Source: Cubamyces lactineus (lineage: Eukaryota > Basidiomycota > Agaricomycetes > Polyporales > Polyporaceae). From it: a stretch of DNA of 64,000 bases. Of this stretch, positions 22,498 through 34,470 are shown piece after piece. The notes under the pieces are model-generated. The model had not been told where the DNA came from and did no database searches. It worked only from the letters and a program-made list of their open reading frames with translations. Made by a program: the position numbers and the translations under genes. How positions within the stretch are numbered: the stretch's first letter is position 1; the number at the start of each line of letters is the position of its first letter. The DNA is taken from contig JACDTU010000011.1 in the NCBI GenBank assembly GCA_022376465.1, forward strand, positions 1 through 64,000, read 5' to 3'.

Positions 22498-24917
22498 TCA
22501 GTCGACGTAGACCTCCGTACCAGGAGTCCACTTCGCCTTGGGGGTATACTTAAGGGTCGGGTCCTGCATTCGCTCGCGCACCGTGACATGGAACTTTGGC
22601 GGCGCATCCGTGGGAACGTCTCGCCCTCTGCCCATATGGATCCTGCAGCAAGACAGATGTTAGCCTAGCCGTCGGCTTCTCATAGCGTTCCTGTCTACAA
22701 TTGCAGACGAGGGACGAAGATCACACAAAGGCAAAGGCACGCACCACCACTTGGTCTTCCAATTGCCTGCGGCGTCTTGATAGGTGCACGAGGTCGGGAT
22801 GATCTCGAGCAACCACCACGACTTGGTGATTTGGAGCTCGTCGTGAAGTGGCGCTAGAGCATCGGCGCTCGTGTCCAGGGGGTCCGTGGACGAACCGCTC
22901 GAAGAGCCAGAGCGAGTCTTCGGGGCAGGGTCCGCTGTGCCTGGAGGATTCGGGACATCCATCCTTTGGGCGGCGGGCCTCTGACCATTCGCGGGTGTTT
23001 GATAGACAGCCGTGACGGAGCTCGACGCGGCGACGTCATCGTCGTCATCAATGGTAAACCCATGGGGGTGCAATTCCCTCGAGAGTGTCGTCTGGGAGGG
23101 AAGAACGAAGCCCGTGCCACGGAAGATGGACTCGGGGATGTTCGCGCGCACCAGGGCAGCCTCGTCAAAGGCAATGCCGCATTGAGCCAGAACGACCTCG
23201 CGCACCATCCAACGTAGCGTTATGTCAGACAGGCTAACCGTAACGTCGTCGGCTACTGAGCCGCCACCAACGTCTGCAGATTAGCACATGAGATACGGTT
23301 TCAACGTTTAAGCTTAGACGTGATGAGCGTACATACCAGTGTGACATCCCGCGAACCATACCTCCAAAACATCCGTCCCACCCTCAATCTTGTTACCCAA
23401 AGCGTTCTCCGCCAAGTGTAATGGGCTGGCAGGCGTGGGGACGATTCCTTCGCGAACATCCTCCCTGGCGCGGTCCTGCTGCAGCTTGGCTTTCGCCACC
23501 TTGACTGCGGAACGGCGAGACGCTTTGAGCCATCGAGGAAGCAGTGACTTTGCGGATTTGCGCTTCCACTCCTTCACATTCATCGAAGTATGCTGCGACG
23601 CCGTTCGCGCCTCGCTCTGATCACAACGATCGAATCCAGGCGTAGAGAAGGCGCTATTTCCGGTGGACTTCTCTGCCGGGGTGGCTCGATGGTAGAAGTT
23701 GGGCAAGAATCTCACGCGATGCTAACATTTCAGTCAGTCACTGGCCAAACCAGGTCCATGGTATAACATTTGTACCTCATCCAGAGCGAGCGCATGTCTG
23801 AACGTCTTGACAGTCGTATTCGCCGTAGTGAAAGGCAGTGTACGCGTCATCAGAACCCCAACACTCGAGACGGTCTCCCTGTAGAATCATGAGCATATTA
23901 TCAAACGCATACACCGACGAGGAACCTCACCAAACGCCTACAAACTCGATTTCGACGCTCCTGCAGAAAGTTTGCTTGAAACCTGCGGCCAACTCGAGGC
24001 TACCCTTGTCCGTCTGCTTGTACAGTTTGTATGCGAACGGAATCTGTTCTGTGTTGTCTCTGGGAAGCAGCCCGATCTATGAGTTATCGATGAAATAGTT
24101 AATCCCATTGAATCCGGAAATTTCAGGGTGCTCCTCCTCACCTTGTGAAGCATCCCTGCGAGCGCTCTCGCTGTGTATGCACCTCTGGAGAAGCCTAGTC
24201 ATACGACACAGGGTACGTAACGTGTTCTCTATTGCGCTTCGGCAAAGGCTTACCGAAAAGACAGATTCTGTCACCAGCAGTATAATTCTCCATCAGAAAC
24301 TGGTAGCCTCCGCGTACGTGCGCGTCGAGGTACCTGATAGGCGCAAGTTTGAGAATGAAGGGATAGAGGGACAGTGTGAAACGCACCATGCGAAAGCTTC
24401 GTCGAGGATCTTGGCGGCCCATTGGAAGAGCGGGGATACAACGCCTGGATTAAAGTACGTTCCAACGCCAGGCTGGATATCCTCGGGTTAGGACAGTCTG
24501 ATGGGCGCTCGTTGAAGAACCGTAACCATTATGACGTCGGGCGCAGCTCCGGTGTTCATAACGAACGGGAACTAGGAGGTGGGCACAATGCATTGCATGC
24601 TATTGCATGCCGACGGGGTAATTCCCGCCCGCGCTGTATCAAGCTCACCTGGTAGTAGCATAACTGCTCAGTATTATCGTCATCCTTCTTGAGCAGAGAG
24701 TAAAATTTGACAACGTTGGTATTCTGGGGGATACCTCGTGAGCTTTGTAGCAACTACTGAGCGACTACGGACGCACATCACCATCGTACTGCTCTGCAGT
24801 GCCGTCGAAGCAGAGAATGAGTGTGCGAGGTTTGGGGACGTCTACGGTAGATGAGCTCTTGGCCTCTGGAATTTCAGGCGAAGAGGGAGACGCTGCGGGC
24901 GGACCGGAGGAGGACAT
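22498..24917 (-). CDS. DUF2235 alpha/beta-hydrolase (Tle1-like phospholipase fold)
   Basis: Ten exons (24917..24777, 24723..24649, 24472..24387, 24333..24254, 24194..24142, 24076..23931, 23878..23776, 23721..23337, 23273..22745, 22642..22498) give 580 aa. The family blocks are all present: RTLILCFDGTAEQYDGDNTN, GVGTYFNPGVVSPL, YLDAHVRGGYQFLMENY, the nucleophile elbow GFSRGAYTARALAG with Ser130 (split by an intron inside the Gly codon), IEFVGVWETVSS, and WFAGCHTDVGGGS with the expected acid and His region. A Ser/Pro-rich insertion (about residues 430-480) is probably disordered. The second intron is 176 nt and contains a 10-bp tandem repeat. Bacterial members of this fold are phospholipase effectors; the role in fungi is not established, so lipase activity is inferred. 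Confidence 0.92.
24591..24610. repeat. 10-bp tandem direct repeat inside a DUF2235 intron
   Basis: Two adjacent copies of YATTGCATGC, where the first base differs (C then T). It sits inside the 176-nt intron 24648..24473. GCATGC is itself palindromic, so the block can also fold on itself. Confidence 0.7.
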
Positions 24918-25598
24918 AACGATGGTACTGGTCGGGGCGCAGAGAGCTGCGTCGAGGCTGGGAAGAGCAACGGTGGTCGTGGGCTATAAGTAGGGGATAG
25001 AGGGGCCCTGAAGATGGAGGTGACGCGGTTGAGGGATCGGGTGACGGGGTTCTCAACGCTCATGTGGATGAACACTATCAGTCTCGGGAGAGAAATCCAT
25101 CGGTTTGGGTACGGTGGGCCGAGCAGTCGAACGAGACGGCAGCGACGGCCAAGAGAAAAGTCATGGTAACATCCACCCTGGAGGAGGCATTGCACGTTCG
25201 CCACATGATCCACGACTGCGCGCTGCACGATCTCCGTACAAACGTTCATACCGTCCCATACCTTCTCCTTATGCGGAAGCTTCGGTTCTTGAGCTTCTCA
25301 GGCAACTCTATAGGCAACATGCTCCGTTCACTAGCCTATTTCTGTGAGACTTCCACGAGAAGCCATCTCGCATGAGTAAGAGAGGGGTAGCTTCCCACCA
25401 GGATAGAAGATGGGGACACTAGATCGTCGCAGAGTAAAAATTGACTATCGTAGAATGGTGGAAAGCGTTTCATGAGTTACGCAGTTGAGGTTGTTCGATA
25501 ATCTCTGTCCAGGAAAGGAAGAGAGACACGTGTGTGCACCCTAAAGTTGACTTGGTGTAACAAATGTATATGGACACATAAATTTGTTTTAACTGTAA
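24918..25598. other. Intergenic 5' of DUF2235 gene
   Basis: Overlapping short frames on both strands without a domain. The right end leads into a tRNA gene. Confidence 0.5.
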
Positions 25599-25692
25599 GC
25601 CTTCTTAGCTCAGTGGTAGAGCGCGCCACTCGTAAACAGCTACGGCTGATTCGGTAATGGTGAGGTCGGTTGTTCAATCCAGCCAGGAGGCA
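25599..25692 (+). tRNA. tRNA-Thr (anticodon CGT) with a 22-nt intron
   Basis: The acceptor arms GCCTTCT and AGGAGGC pair (one G-T). The D arm GCTC/GAGC and the T arm GGTTG-TTCAATC-CAGCC are intact. The anticodon stem is CGCCA/TGGTG around loop CTCGTAA, giving anticodon CGT, which reads ACG (Thr). A 22-nt intron (25635-25656) lies after position 37, the canonical eukaryotic site. The mature tRNA is 72 nt before CCA. A short T-run (CCTTTT) follows at about 25694-25700, suited to Pol III termination. Confidence 0.93.
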
Positions 25693-27143
25693 TTCCTTTT
25701 GATCATTTTGACGTGGTAATTCTCTATGCCGACGCCAAAGCTGGAATGGCGAGGTACAAGTTATACTCAAACTACGAGCAGTCGACGCTCACTTAAACCA
25801 TCAGGTTCATACACCAAAATGCACAGGGTTCCGGTACTTGATAACACTTCATGCAATGCATGTACCTCCAGCCAAGTTGTCGTAACCTTTCGCCGCTCAA
25901 GTAGGTTGTGTGACCGGCGAAGCACATCGAGAGCTCTCACGAGCCAGCTTATTCGACACGCCGTGCGAGTAGTACTCGTACGCGTATCAGCCAATTCAGA
26001 GACTGGGATGCCTAAATGTGCTGCATTCGTTCACATTGACCATCTCACTAGTTCCAACTTTAGCGGACAGGGCCACTTGCCAATGCACCGCACTTCGCGG
26101 CGTACCTCATCTCCCCGTAAAAAGTGGCAGGCGAATCCTAGTATTTAAATGTCTTGCTCCGGCTCGACAGCCACCGTGCTAGTGCCCACTGACGTGCCGT
26201 GCTTAGTTGCCGGAAGGCAGACACCACCCCTTCGCGAAGTGGAAGGAAGTTCGCTCCACACAAGCATACGATGCGTTCATTCGCCACGTCCTCGACTGGG
26301 ACATAACACGGCCGCAGCTCGCTTCTGCGAGAAACGTAAGGATGGTCCCCAAGGCCACCAGCAAGAGCCCCGGGATACCCGGCGGCCCCAACGGTCTCTA
26401 GACTTCAAACAAGGTCACTTTCATCTACGAGTTCGCGATCTACCGGTACCCAACCTGCAGAGCCTGGTTTTGATCGGCATCGACCAATGGCTGCAGTGGA
26501 CCGCTCATGCCTCGCTTCGTCTACTGTTCTCCTCTTTCCTGCGTATCGGGGCGATGACGCTGAGCTTCTGCCGGTTCATATTCTTGAGCATCTTCCGACG
26601 ACGAGTCGTCGCTCTTCCTGTGTTCCCTGCGTTGTCCGCTGTGGTTGCCTTGTGGCTTACCACGAGCCCTACTAGTACACCTATGCAGGTAGGAGCAACC
26701 CACAGTCCGTTTCCCCGCTTCGCCCCGCCCCGCCTCCGCATGGCAGCTTCTCCAGTGCATCATCTGTGCATTGAGGAAGACAGTTGCTCTCGAATGGCTC
26801 GGCACGCCGCCATTCCGAGAGACCCTCCGGTCGGTGAATTTCCGTCTCAACGGAAGGCCAGACTGTCGACGCACCATCGCAATCCTTGAGCTCCTCTCTA
26901 TACGCACTCGAGCTTGGCTTCCTTTCCAGAAACAGCATGAGTTTGCACTGTCCGGGGAGAGCTAACGGTTCGCGGGGCTTTGCAACCTTCAAGACTTCCG
27001 ACTGGACATCGCACCAAGGGCATTGAGACTGGGACAGCGAACGTGCTGGTAAGCAAGTTCGAAGCTCCACGGCAATAATATACAACACAATACATGGATA
27101 TAGCGTACAGTCCGCCTCCAAGGTGGAACACGGTATCGTCCTA
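25693..27143. other. 1.45-kb region with an unexplained 246-codon open frame
   Basis: A plus-strand frame at 26149-26889 starts with ATG and is open for 246 codons, with two hydrophobic stretches, but has no family I recognise. A second frame at 26207-26401 and minus-strand frames at 26521-27121 overlap it. I cannot support any of them as a gene. Confidence 0.4.
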
Positions 27144-30100
27144 CTACCGGCATAACTTCCACATCCCGTCCTTGACCATCACCAAGCCCTCTCTCCGCGC
27201 CGCCTCCATGAACTCGGCGAGCTGCTCGATGGTCCGGTCGTACCCTGGGGCGAACTTGAGCATGGTCTGAATCCGGGCCAGAGGCAGCGATCCTAGGTTC
27301 GTGAGCATGCCCTCGATGAACTGTGAGAGAGAAAATGCCGAGTTAGCGAGGTCCGGCAGATACGAGGATTAGCGAGATGACTGGCCTTCCAGTAGACCTT
27401 CATCTGCTCTGCCTGCTGTTGCTGGATCGTCAAAGCGGGTGTTGGCTCTTCGACAACCGGCACTGCCGAGTCAGCGTCAATAAAGTGCTGTATCGGAACT
27501 GACAGACAGGAATGTACCTGAACGAGCAGGAGCCTTGGAACCAGATGGCGCGGCCTCCGCGATCTCCAACAACTTGTACCTGCTCTCCGCTTCCTCCTTG
27601 AGGACACCTAAGTCTATCCAAGTCGTGAGGGACTTCAGAATGGCGGCCTTTTCGACGGACTGTAGTTCCGCGACGAGCTCGTCGACCGTCCAAGTATCTG
27701 TCGGAAGGGGTCGCCTGGTTAGCAAAGTCGGAGGGATGCTTCTCAATGCTACTGCAGTACCTTTCTGGGAAAATAACTCCACGATCGAGGCCTCGAGCGG
27801 AGGCACCTCGGCCGTGATCGTTCGGTCTTGTAGCTCAATATCGAGCTTGATGGTGCCGAGGTGAGAAAGCCAATGCAGACGCTTGTCTGGCTTGAATAAG
27901 TGGAATTCTTTTGCATACGATTCCTGGATCCTGCCGAGATGTTCATGAGTTGTGACTCGACAAGCCACATCAGCCGTTCGACGTACTCTCTAAACTGCCC
28001 GGGCATGGTAAAGCTGCTCGTCTGCAGAGGCGGCCAAAAGTGTCGCGAGATGATAGTGGGATGAAGCGGCATCTGATGTGCGACGTCAGCCTTGTGAAGG
28101 CGATCAGAGAGTCAAGTAACACGCACAGATTTCTGCGCTTGTACATGCTGGTCGATACGACGCGAATCCGTCATATCTCGCAGCATGACTTCACAGACTT
28201 GCAGTGCTGCCTCCCCGAAGCGGATTTTGAGAATCTCAATATTTCTTCTCTGTTCATCGGTTAGTCAAGACTGCTCGGAGTATCACAAATACTGGAGCAC
28301 GTACCTCTCGCTCGTAGTTGCCGTCCTTGACGGCGAGCAATCTTTGCGTCAAAAGCACTTGCAGCTCCTTGACGAACAAATCCTTCGAGTTGTATATGCT
28401 GACCAATGTACTTATGACATCACTGGGTTTGTTCGTCCGGAAGTCTAGGCAACATGCGTGAGACACGAGCGTCGGTTGTACTGACTCCTCAGTATGCTTA
28501 CCTGGTCCGGCATCTATTGGTTCGGGCTCCCAATTAGGGTCGTTGTAGTCATCGGCTTGCATTTGCTGCAGCGGCTGAATCGGCTCGTTCTCGTCGACTA
28601 GGGATTCACCGCTCTCCCCATCGCCTACGAGGCTTGCCACGATACAACGTATAGTGTCTGGTCTCTCTCTGAGCGAACACAGTTGTCAGTCACGGCGATA
28701 ATTGTCTACCATCAACGCGAGATCCACCTTAGGTACTTGCGTATAGGATCCGCGACCTTGTAAAGCAGAACGCCAGGCGGGTCGATGATTCGTAGACATC
28801 GAATGATAGAGACATATTGAGTCAATATATCCTTGGTATCGGCGCCAGGATGAAGTAGACGTTTCTTGTTTCTATTAACTACGTCAGCGCATACAACTTC
28901 CCCGGGTAACAAATGCACCTTACGCTTTCCGTAATGTGATAACTAGTTGACTGCGTTGATCTACGCGCTGTAAGCATTCCTGAAGACGACCACGAACTCG
29001 GTTAACCATCATGTCGAAATCCTCAAGGCCAGGTCGTGAGGAAGCGACCTTCAGATCCTGCAGCGCACTCTGAGAGTCAGGATGGTCAATGATTATGTCG
29101 AATATCTCTTGTATTCTGAGGCACAGGCGGTAAGGCCAGAGATCACGTGTATATTCAGTTGACATACCGGAGGTCGCAGAGTGTTTTGCAGGCGTGATAG
29201 TCAAATCTTGAACCCACACCCTGCAACATGGTGCGCGCTTCCTCGGCTAAATTGGATGAATTAGCTGTCGGAGGTGCTGCACGCGCTCAATTGTCGTACG
29301 AACCATTTCTAGCACCCCGCGCGTATGGCATGATCATCCAAGGGACTATCTTCTCGGTCATCCATTCCCTTAGTTTTGGCAACATGGGCTCATCCCACTT
29401 CTTGGCGCACGTTTCATACACGTGTGCCTCGATGTGTTCGTAACATACGCTAGAGATGAGCGACTCGTACCGATCTAGTAACCCTAGCGTTTCGCAAGCA
29501 GTCCAGAGCATATAGTCCGGGCGCGGTTGTTGTTCCGTGGGTGGTAAGTCCCTCGGTATCGCCCATGGTGGTGGGCAAGACGCGTTCACAAGGTCAAAAG
29601 TCGAGGCTATCAGCTCCTTGAAGCCGCGAGAGAAGGAAGGAGGGAATATGGAGAAGATGTGAGTCTGAAATGCGAGAGTATAAGCAGAGAGAATGGTTGG
29701 CCCTAGCCTAACATGTTCCGAATGAGAGGCAACGTCTGAACAGCGCACACAACTGAACTCACTCTGCTATGGGTTTCCATGCGTTATACCATGCCACGAG
29801 ACGGAATATCAGTTGCATGATGGAATCCACTTGACTTGTTGTCTATATGTGATATTGCGGTAAGAACTTATGGAAGTTGTGCCGTCCTAAGACGTACCTC
29901 GTATTCGTCGAGATATTGGCGTACCTCCCGCTCAATGAGGTGCTGCTGCTTTCGCATATCATCTAACCAGTATCTAAATTCGAGATCTCTCCATTAGTTC
30001 TACATGTAGCCATACCAAGAAAGTTCTCCAGTAGCATAGAGAGCATCTTGGCCTTTCCTACGAGGTCGAAAGCTGCGCGAACTTGTTGCATGTCTTGTGG

Positions 30101-30387
30101 TTGAATTCAGCATCCGCAGGTAAGCCTCACGGCAATACTGAGACACACCGTGGGTTTTGACAGAACCAGGGTCATTGATATCCCTGGGGTGTAGGAACTC
30201 CGACGCGACCTTCCAAGCCTAATTTGACCAGCAAGTCTGACATTCCAAGAGCTACACCGAGATGACATGGGTGGCTTACCTCGCTGAAGGAAAGCAGCCC
30301 CTGTATACCTGGCTGTGTGCCATTTAAACGTTCAAACGCCCTCTGCCATTTCGCCGCTGTGTGTAAGCGAAGCGCGTCCGTGGCCAT
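27144..30387 (-). CDS. APC2: Anaphase-promoting complex subunit 2 (cullin-like scaffold)
   Basis: The cullin-homology subunit that holds the RING subunit APC11 in the APC/C. Seventeen exons give 775 aa: 30387..30280, 30218..30149, 30093..30016, 29962..29898, 29842..29763, 29707..29316, 29246..29168, 29115..28924, 28871..28728, 28668..28502, 28444..28305, 28249..28127, 28072..27987, 27930..27761, 27697..27518, 27462..27386, 27320..27144. The cullin part shows DPNWEPEPIDAGPDFRTN, DVISTLVSIYNSKDLFVKEL, EILKIRFGEAALQVCEVMLRD and RLHWLSHLGTIKL. The C-terminal winged helix ends FIEGMLTNLGSLPL...MVKDGMWKLCR. The last intron appears to begin with GC (TGGAAG|GCCAGT) rather than GT. The start (MATDALRLH) is the only ATG in the first exon. 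Exon 1-4 boundaries are less certain than the rest. Confidence 0.93.
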
Positions 30388-30633
30388 TGCATGTAACCAG
30401 AGGCCCGTAGAGCACCAGAAGTCGAAGATCGAGGATGGAGGAGAGTTACAAGCCACAATCTGGAGGAGGCGCCGGGCGCGTCGCGTCGCGTGCGCGTTGT
30501 TTGGGACGCGACCCGATAAGCGCCTGATCTCTTTCTGTCCTTGACTCTCAACTTGCAACAATCGCTACGGGGGCGAACGGAGAAACTCTGTCACTATCTT
30601 CTCTCGTAGCGCAGATATTGCACAGCTTGTGCT
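30388..30633. promoter_or_regulatory. Divergent promoter of APC2 and the alpha/beta hydrolase
   Basis: Only 246 bp separate the two start codons, so both promoters must lie here or inside the leaders. No TATA element was recognised. Confidence 0.5.
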
Positions 30634-31916
30634 ATGGCAGACTTTGCTGAGGATGTTCAAACGTTGGCTTACAAAAATGTCAACGGTTTGACAATTCACT
30701 TGGACATCTATCCACCACCTTCGGACGGTACAGGAGCCACGCCCGTACCCGGAGTAGTCTACTTTCATGGGGGTGCACTCACTGTGGGCAACAGAAAGAG
30801 CTGGTTTCCGTCGTGGCTTCATAGTATGTGAAACTGACCCCATCCTCCGCCTCACACCTCGTTTGACTGCTCGACGCCATGCGTACCTGCTGTTGATAGG
30901 TCGTGTCGCTCGCCTAGGCATGGCCTTCATATCTGTTGACTACCAGCTCATACCGCCTGCCACGGGGCACGACATCCTGCACGATATCAAAGACGTCTTT
31001 ATCTTCTTGGAACGGGACGTAAACCGACTCATTAGGGAGCGCTGGATGCCGAGTTCTCGTGTTGGACGGGTCTTCCAGATCGATTCGCATAGGCTGGCCG
31101 TATCTGGAAGCAGCGCGGGCGGGCTGTGCGCGTATCTTGCCGCTATACATGCTCACCCAAGACCGAAAGCAGTTCTGTCTTTGTATGGTATGGGCGGAGA
31201 TATGCTGGTGAGTATTACATATATCCGCGCCTAATGTTGCTCAGCAAACTGAGCGAACACTAACACCTCTATATTAGACCTCACATTACCTTGCTCCTAA
31301 ATTTGTACCGTTCTTCCGTGGACGTGAGATCCTTGAACCGAACGACTTCTTGCAATACCTATACCCAGCCTGCCAGGAATTGGAGCCTATATCAGACTCG
31401 CCCTTGGCTTACCACCCACCAACCTATAGGATCCCTGGCTATCCTGCCAATCTGCGGATGCTACTCGGGCGGTTATACCTCCAACTGGGAACCTTCTTAG
31501 ATTTCTATACTGGGTGCCATAGCCCAAGCCTGAGTGCGACTCTCCGCAAACAGCTTCCGGTTGCCGCTGTAGCTTCGTCTTCCTCTACCTCTCATACCCG
31601 GATCCTCGCGCAAGCGCTCCGTGAGAGCATTCCGGATGCTCATCTTCATCTCTTCCCTCAATTTGGGATCAGCCCTGGGTTACCACCGATGTATCTCATC
31701 CACGGCTCAGTCGACACCGCAGTACTAGTCCGCGAGTCTCAAAACTTAGCGGTCTTGCTGCGAGACGCCGGCGTGCCTGCAGAGCTCGTAATTGTAGAAG
31801 GAAAAGAACACTCGTTTGATTACGAACCCAACGCCGAGGAGGAGTTTGGGATCCCGGGAGGTCTTTTCGACAGAGCTGTTCGTTTTCTCGAGGAGGTCTT
31901 AGGTAGGTTAGGATGA
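30634..31916 (+). CDS. Alpha/beta hydrolase, HSL-like (esterase/lipase)
   Basis: Three exons (30634..30823, 30900..31207, 31278..31916) give 378 aa. The oxyanion-hole motif HGG is at residues 45-47, the nucleophile Ser135 is in GSSAGG, and downstream blocks supply the expected Asp (IHGSVDTAVL) and His (EGKEHSFDYEP). The block FISVDYQLIPP is typical of the hormone-sensitive-lipase group. No signal peptide or membrane helix is seen, so it is probably cytosolic. The substrate is unknown. It is divergent from APC2. Confidence 0.92.
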
Positions 31917-32094
31917 ATGCCAATATACATGCCACTGACTCATAATCGGTCAAGTAGCGCCGGCTCCAATTCCAACACAATCGTGATAGCATACAACGTC
32001 GACACAGTAGACAAGAAGTATCTACACAGTGCATGGATCACTCCAGGGCTAAGTACCGAACCAAGAAGATGGACAGATAACCAGCTCAATATCG

Positions 32095-33720
32095 TCACGA
32101 TCGTTCTCCCACTGCCAACAAACTGTCGCCGTCCGAGATAGAGGCATCTGCTTGTCTGGACGCATAGTCTCCAATGCTCGCATCCGCGAACAACTCCTCC
32201 CCGCTAAGCGATCGCGCGACGAAGGTGATGCCGGGGTCGGGCACATGTGATGACGGCTTCTCCGATTGCTCAAGAGCTGTTCGCAGCCGATCTGTGAGGG
32301 AATCGGTTTTGGGCTCTTTCTCCTGCCATTCCGCATCAGTCATCACACCGAATTCGCTTGTGCCGTCCAGACCCGACGCCTCTCCTGGTGAACTGTCATC
32401 TAGGACTGTGCCGCTCGCCGCCGTAACATGAACCTGCCCAGATCTTCCGTCCACCTGCGTAGAATCGATAGATGGCGCCTTTACCTCCGTCTTCGCCCAT
32501 TCTTGCTCCAGCGTGTCCTCCCACCCTAGCTCCCTGCAAAGATCCCGCACGACGTCGTCGCACTTGCCCAGTAATAGGACATCATCAGAGCGCATCCCGA
32601 TGTCCCCTGCGAAGTCCATGTGGATGAGAACTCGTGGGCAGTTCTGAGGGACCAAGTTTGCAAGAGACGCAAAGGGTTGAGCGATGAGTGACGTCCCGAT
32701 CACGAATAGCAGGTCCGCACTCTCCAGCTCGGGAGACCTTTCTGAGAACGCCTGCGGAGGCTGCACATAAGGTCAGAGTCTTCATCCTGGCAAGCAGAGG
32801 GCGCAGATGCGGGAGGCTCACCGGATCCCCGTGGAACACTACGCCAGGCTTGACAAGTCCGCCGCAAGACTCGCACCGTGCGACCTCCCCTCTCTCGACG
32901 GCTTCTTTCATCTTCTCACCGTCAAACTGGGCGCGGCACTTGACACAAGTTTGCTCTGCTACGCTTCCATGTGCCTCCACAAGGCATTCGACGGGGACGC
33001 CTGCCTGGCGCTCGAGCGCATCAATGTTCTCCGTGAAGCACGTCTGGAGCGAACCTCTGTCCGCAAGGAGCCGTACGAATGTATGAGTGAGCGAAGGCCT
33101 GTAGCGGCCGGGGTATAGCTCGCGCGCGAGCGTGTACACTGCCATCGCACGTGTCAGTTATCTGGAATGACATGCATGGGACAGAGCTATTGTGAGAACT
33201 GACGTGGTATCGGATTGAAGCGGAAGTAAGTTAGTTCGAACAGCGCCCGGGGGTATGGCAGGTTCAGTCTTGCCATGAATGTCGACTATCGTAGCAGTAA
33301 AGAGTTCGCTGTCAGATAAAGGGACGCCACGAGGGCCGTGCTGGATAACACCCGTACATATAATCCTGCAACGCAGTGATGAATCACGATGCTTCCCTGA
33401 GGCTGACCGGAGTTTGCTCACCCTTCTTGGGGTACCTGAAATCAGGAACGCCCGACCCCGCACTCGCCCCTGTGCCACCAGGGAAAGTTAGCAACCCATA
33501 GCAGGACTCCATGGACCAGATCGTGCTCACCTGCACCCAACTAAATGCCATGCGCTCAGTCAAACTACGGAGCGAATGAGTATTGTAGGAGTAGTACCAG
33601 AACGAAGATCCGCCGGCATTGCTCCGACTTCATGTATCTAGCGATGCCTGCGACATCTCTTGAGGTGAGGATTTTCGTAGGGCCATCGTAGAGCATAAGC
33701 AGTTCGTCTGGGTCGTCCAT
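32095..33720 (-). CDS. Sirtuin-family protein, diverged tandem copy (S1)
   Basis: NAD+-dependent protein deacylase fold, class I type. Seven exons (33720..33598, 33540..33531, 33469..33422, 33365..33358, 33285..33204, 33138..32822, 32760..32095) give 417 aa. The catalytic His147 (EAHGS), Asn128 and Asp130, and the four zinc cysteines (155, 158, 179, 182) are kept. Several usual motifs are altered: GAGAS in place of GAG[IV]S, PDFRYPKKG in place of PDFRSPxTG, TENID in place of TQNID (Gln to Glu127), and VVFHGDP in place of IVFFGE. The acidic C-terminal tail (about 130 residues) is Ser/Asp/Glu rich. Exon sizes 10, 48, 8 and 317 nt equal those of the neighbour at 34471-36076, proving recent tandem duplication. 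The catalytic machinery may work, but substrate or NAD binding is likely changed. Confidence 0.93.
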
Positions 33721-34470
33721 TCTTGTGGGGTGTCCTGGGTGGGTTTCGTCTCGTGCACTCGCTGACCGCCACAGTGACCACGTACGGAGCAGGGACGTCG
33801 GATCAGCTACTGTGGCCATATCTAAGCTCCGACAGTACTCACGTCGAACCGCTCCGAATAATCGATATCGCAAAACGAGGGCAGGCTAGCGGTCGCCTTT
33901 CGCCGATGTGCTGACTAGTCTGCAAGCGGGGTAGGTGCGCGATTCGATTCGCTGTTCCTGGGAGGGGAGAGGAGAGGTCCTGACGACGCGAAGGTGAGTG
34001 AGAACACAACTGGTGGGCCAGCGCAGTACGTAAGGGAAGGCATACCTCTTGGCTTCATCTTCGCATCGCTAAAACAGACGCCGCATGGATTGCGCACGGT
34101 CAAGATAATCAGGTGGCCTGCCAACCTGCGATGCGTATGAGAACGGACATCCGATGTCAGGTTAGCGACCGTTCAGGTTCAGGATGGCATCGAAGGACCT
34201 GTTGGCGGGTATCAGTCAATAGCATTACAAGCTCGAACTATCTCCAGTGCACGAGGCTCGTCTTCTTCGGATGCTTTTTGCCATTGGGGGATGACCTCCC
34301 TGAAAAAATGCCGGACCATTGTCCGGAGATTCGTGAACGTATTGGTCGTGTAGACCCTGCAAAGATCATACAAAAGCTTAGCAATCCCTACACTGTAATA
34401 CAATCGATAACACTGTGCGACACGCCCAACGTGATGGTTCACGAATGTCTCGGATGCTCCGGCGACACAC
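33721..34470. other. Spacer between tandem sirtuin genes
   Basis: Contains the 5' flank of S1 and 3' flank of S2. Frames around 34113-34607 overlap the S2 end and have no domain. Confidence 0.5.

Noticed and set aside
24591..24610. GCATGC-containing tandem repeat as an insertion-sequence end
   Set aside because: It is only two 10-bp units inside an intron, with no matching inverted end or target duplication nearby.
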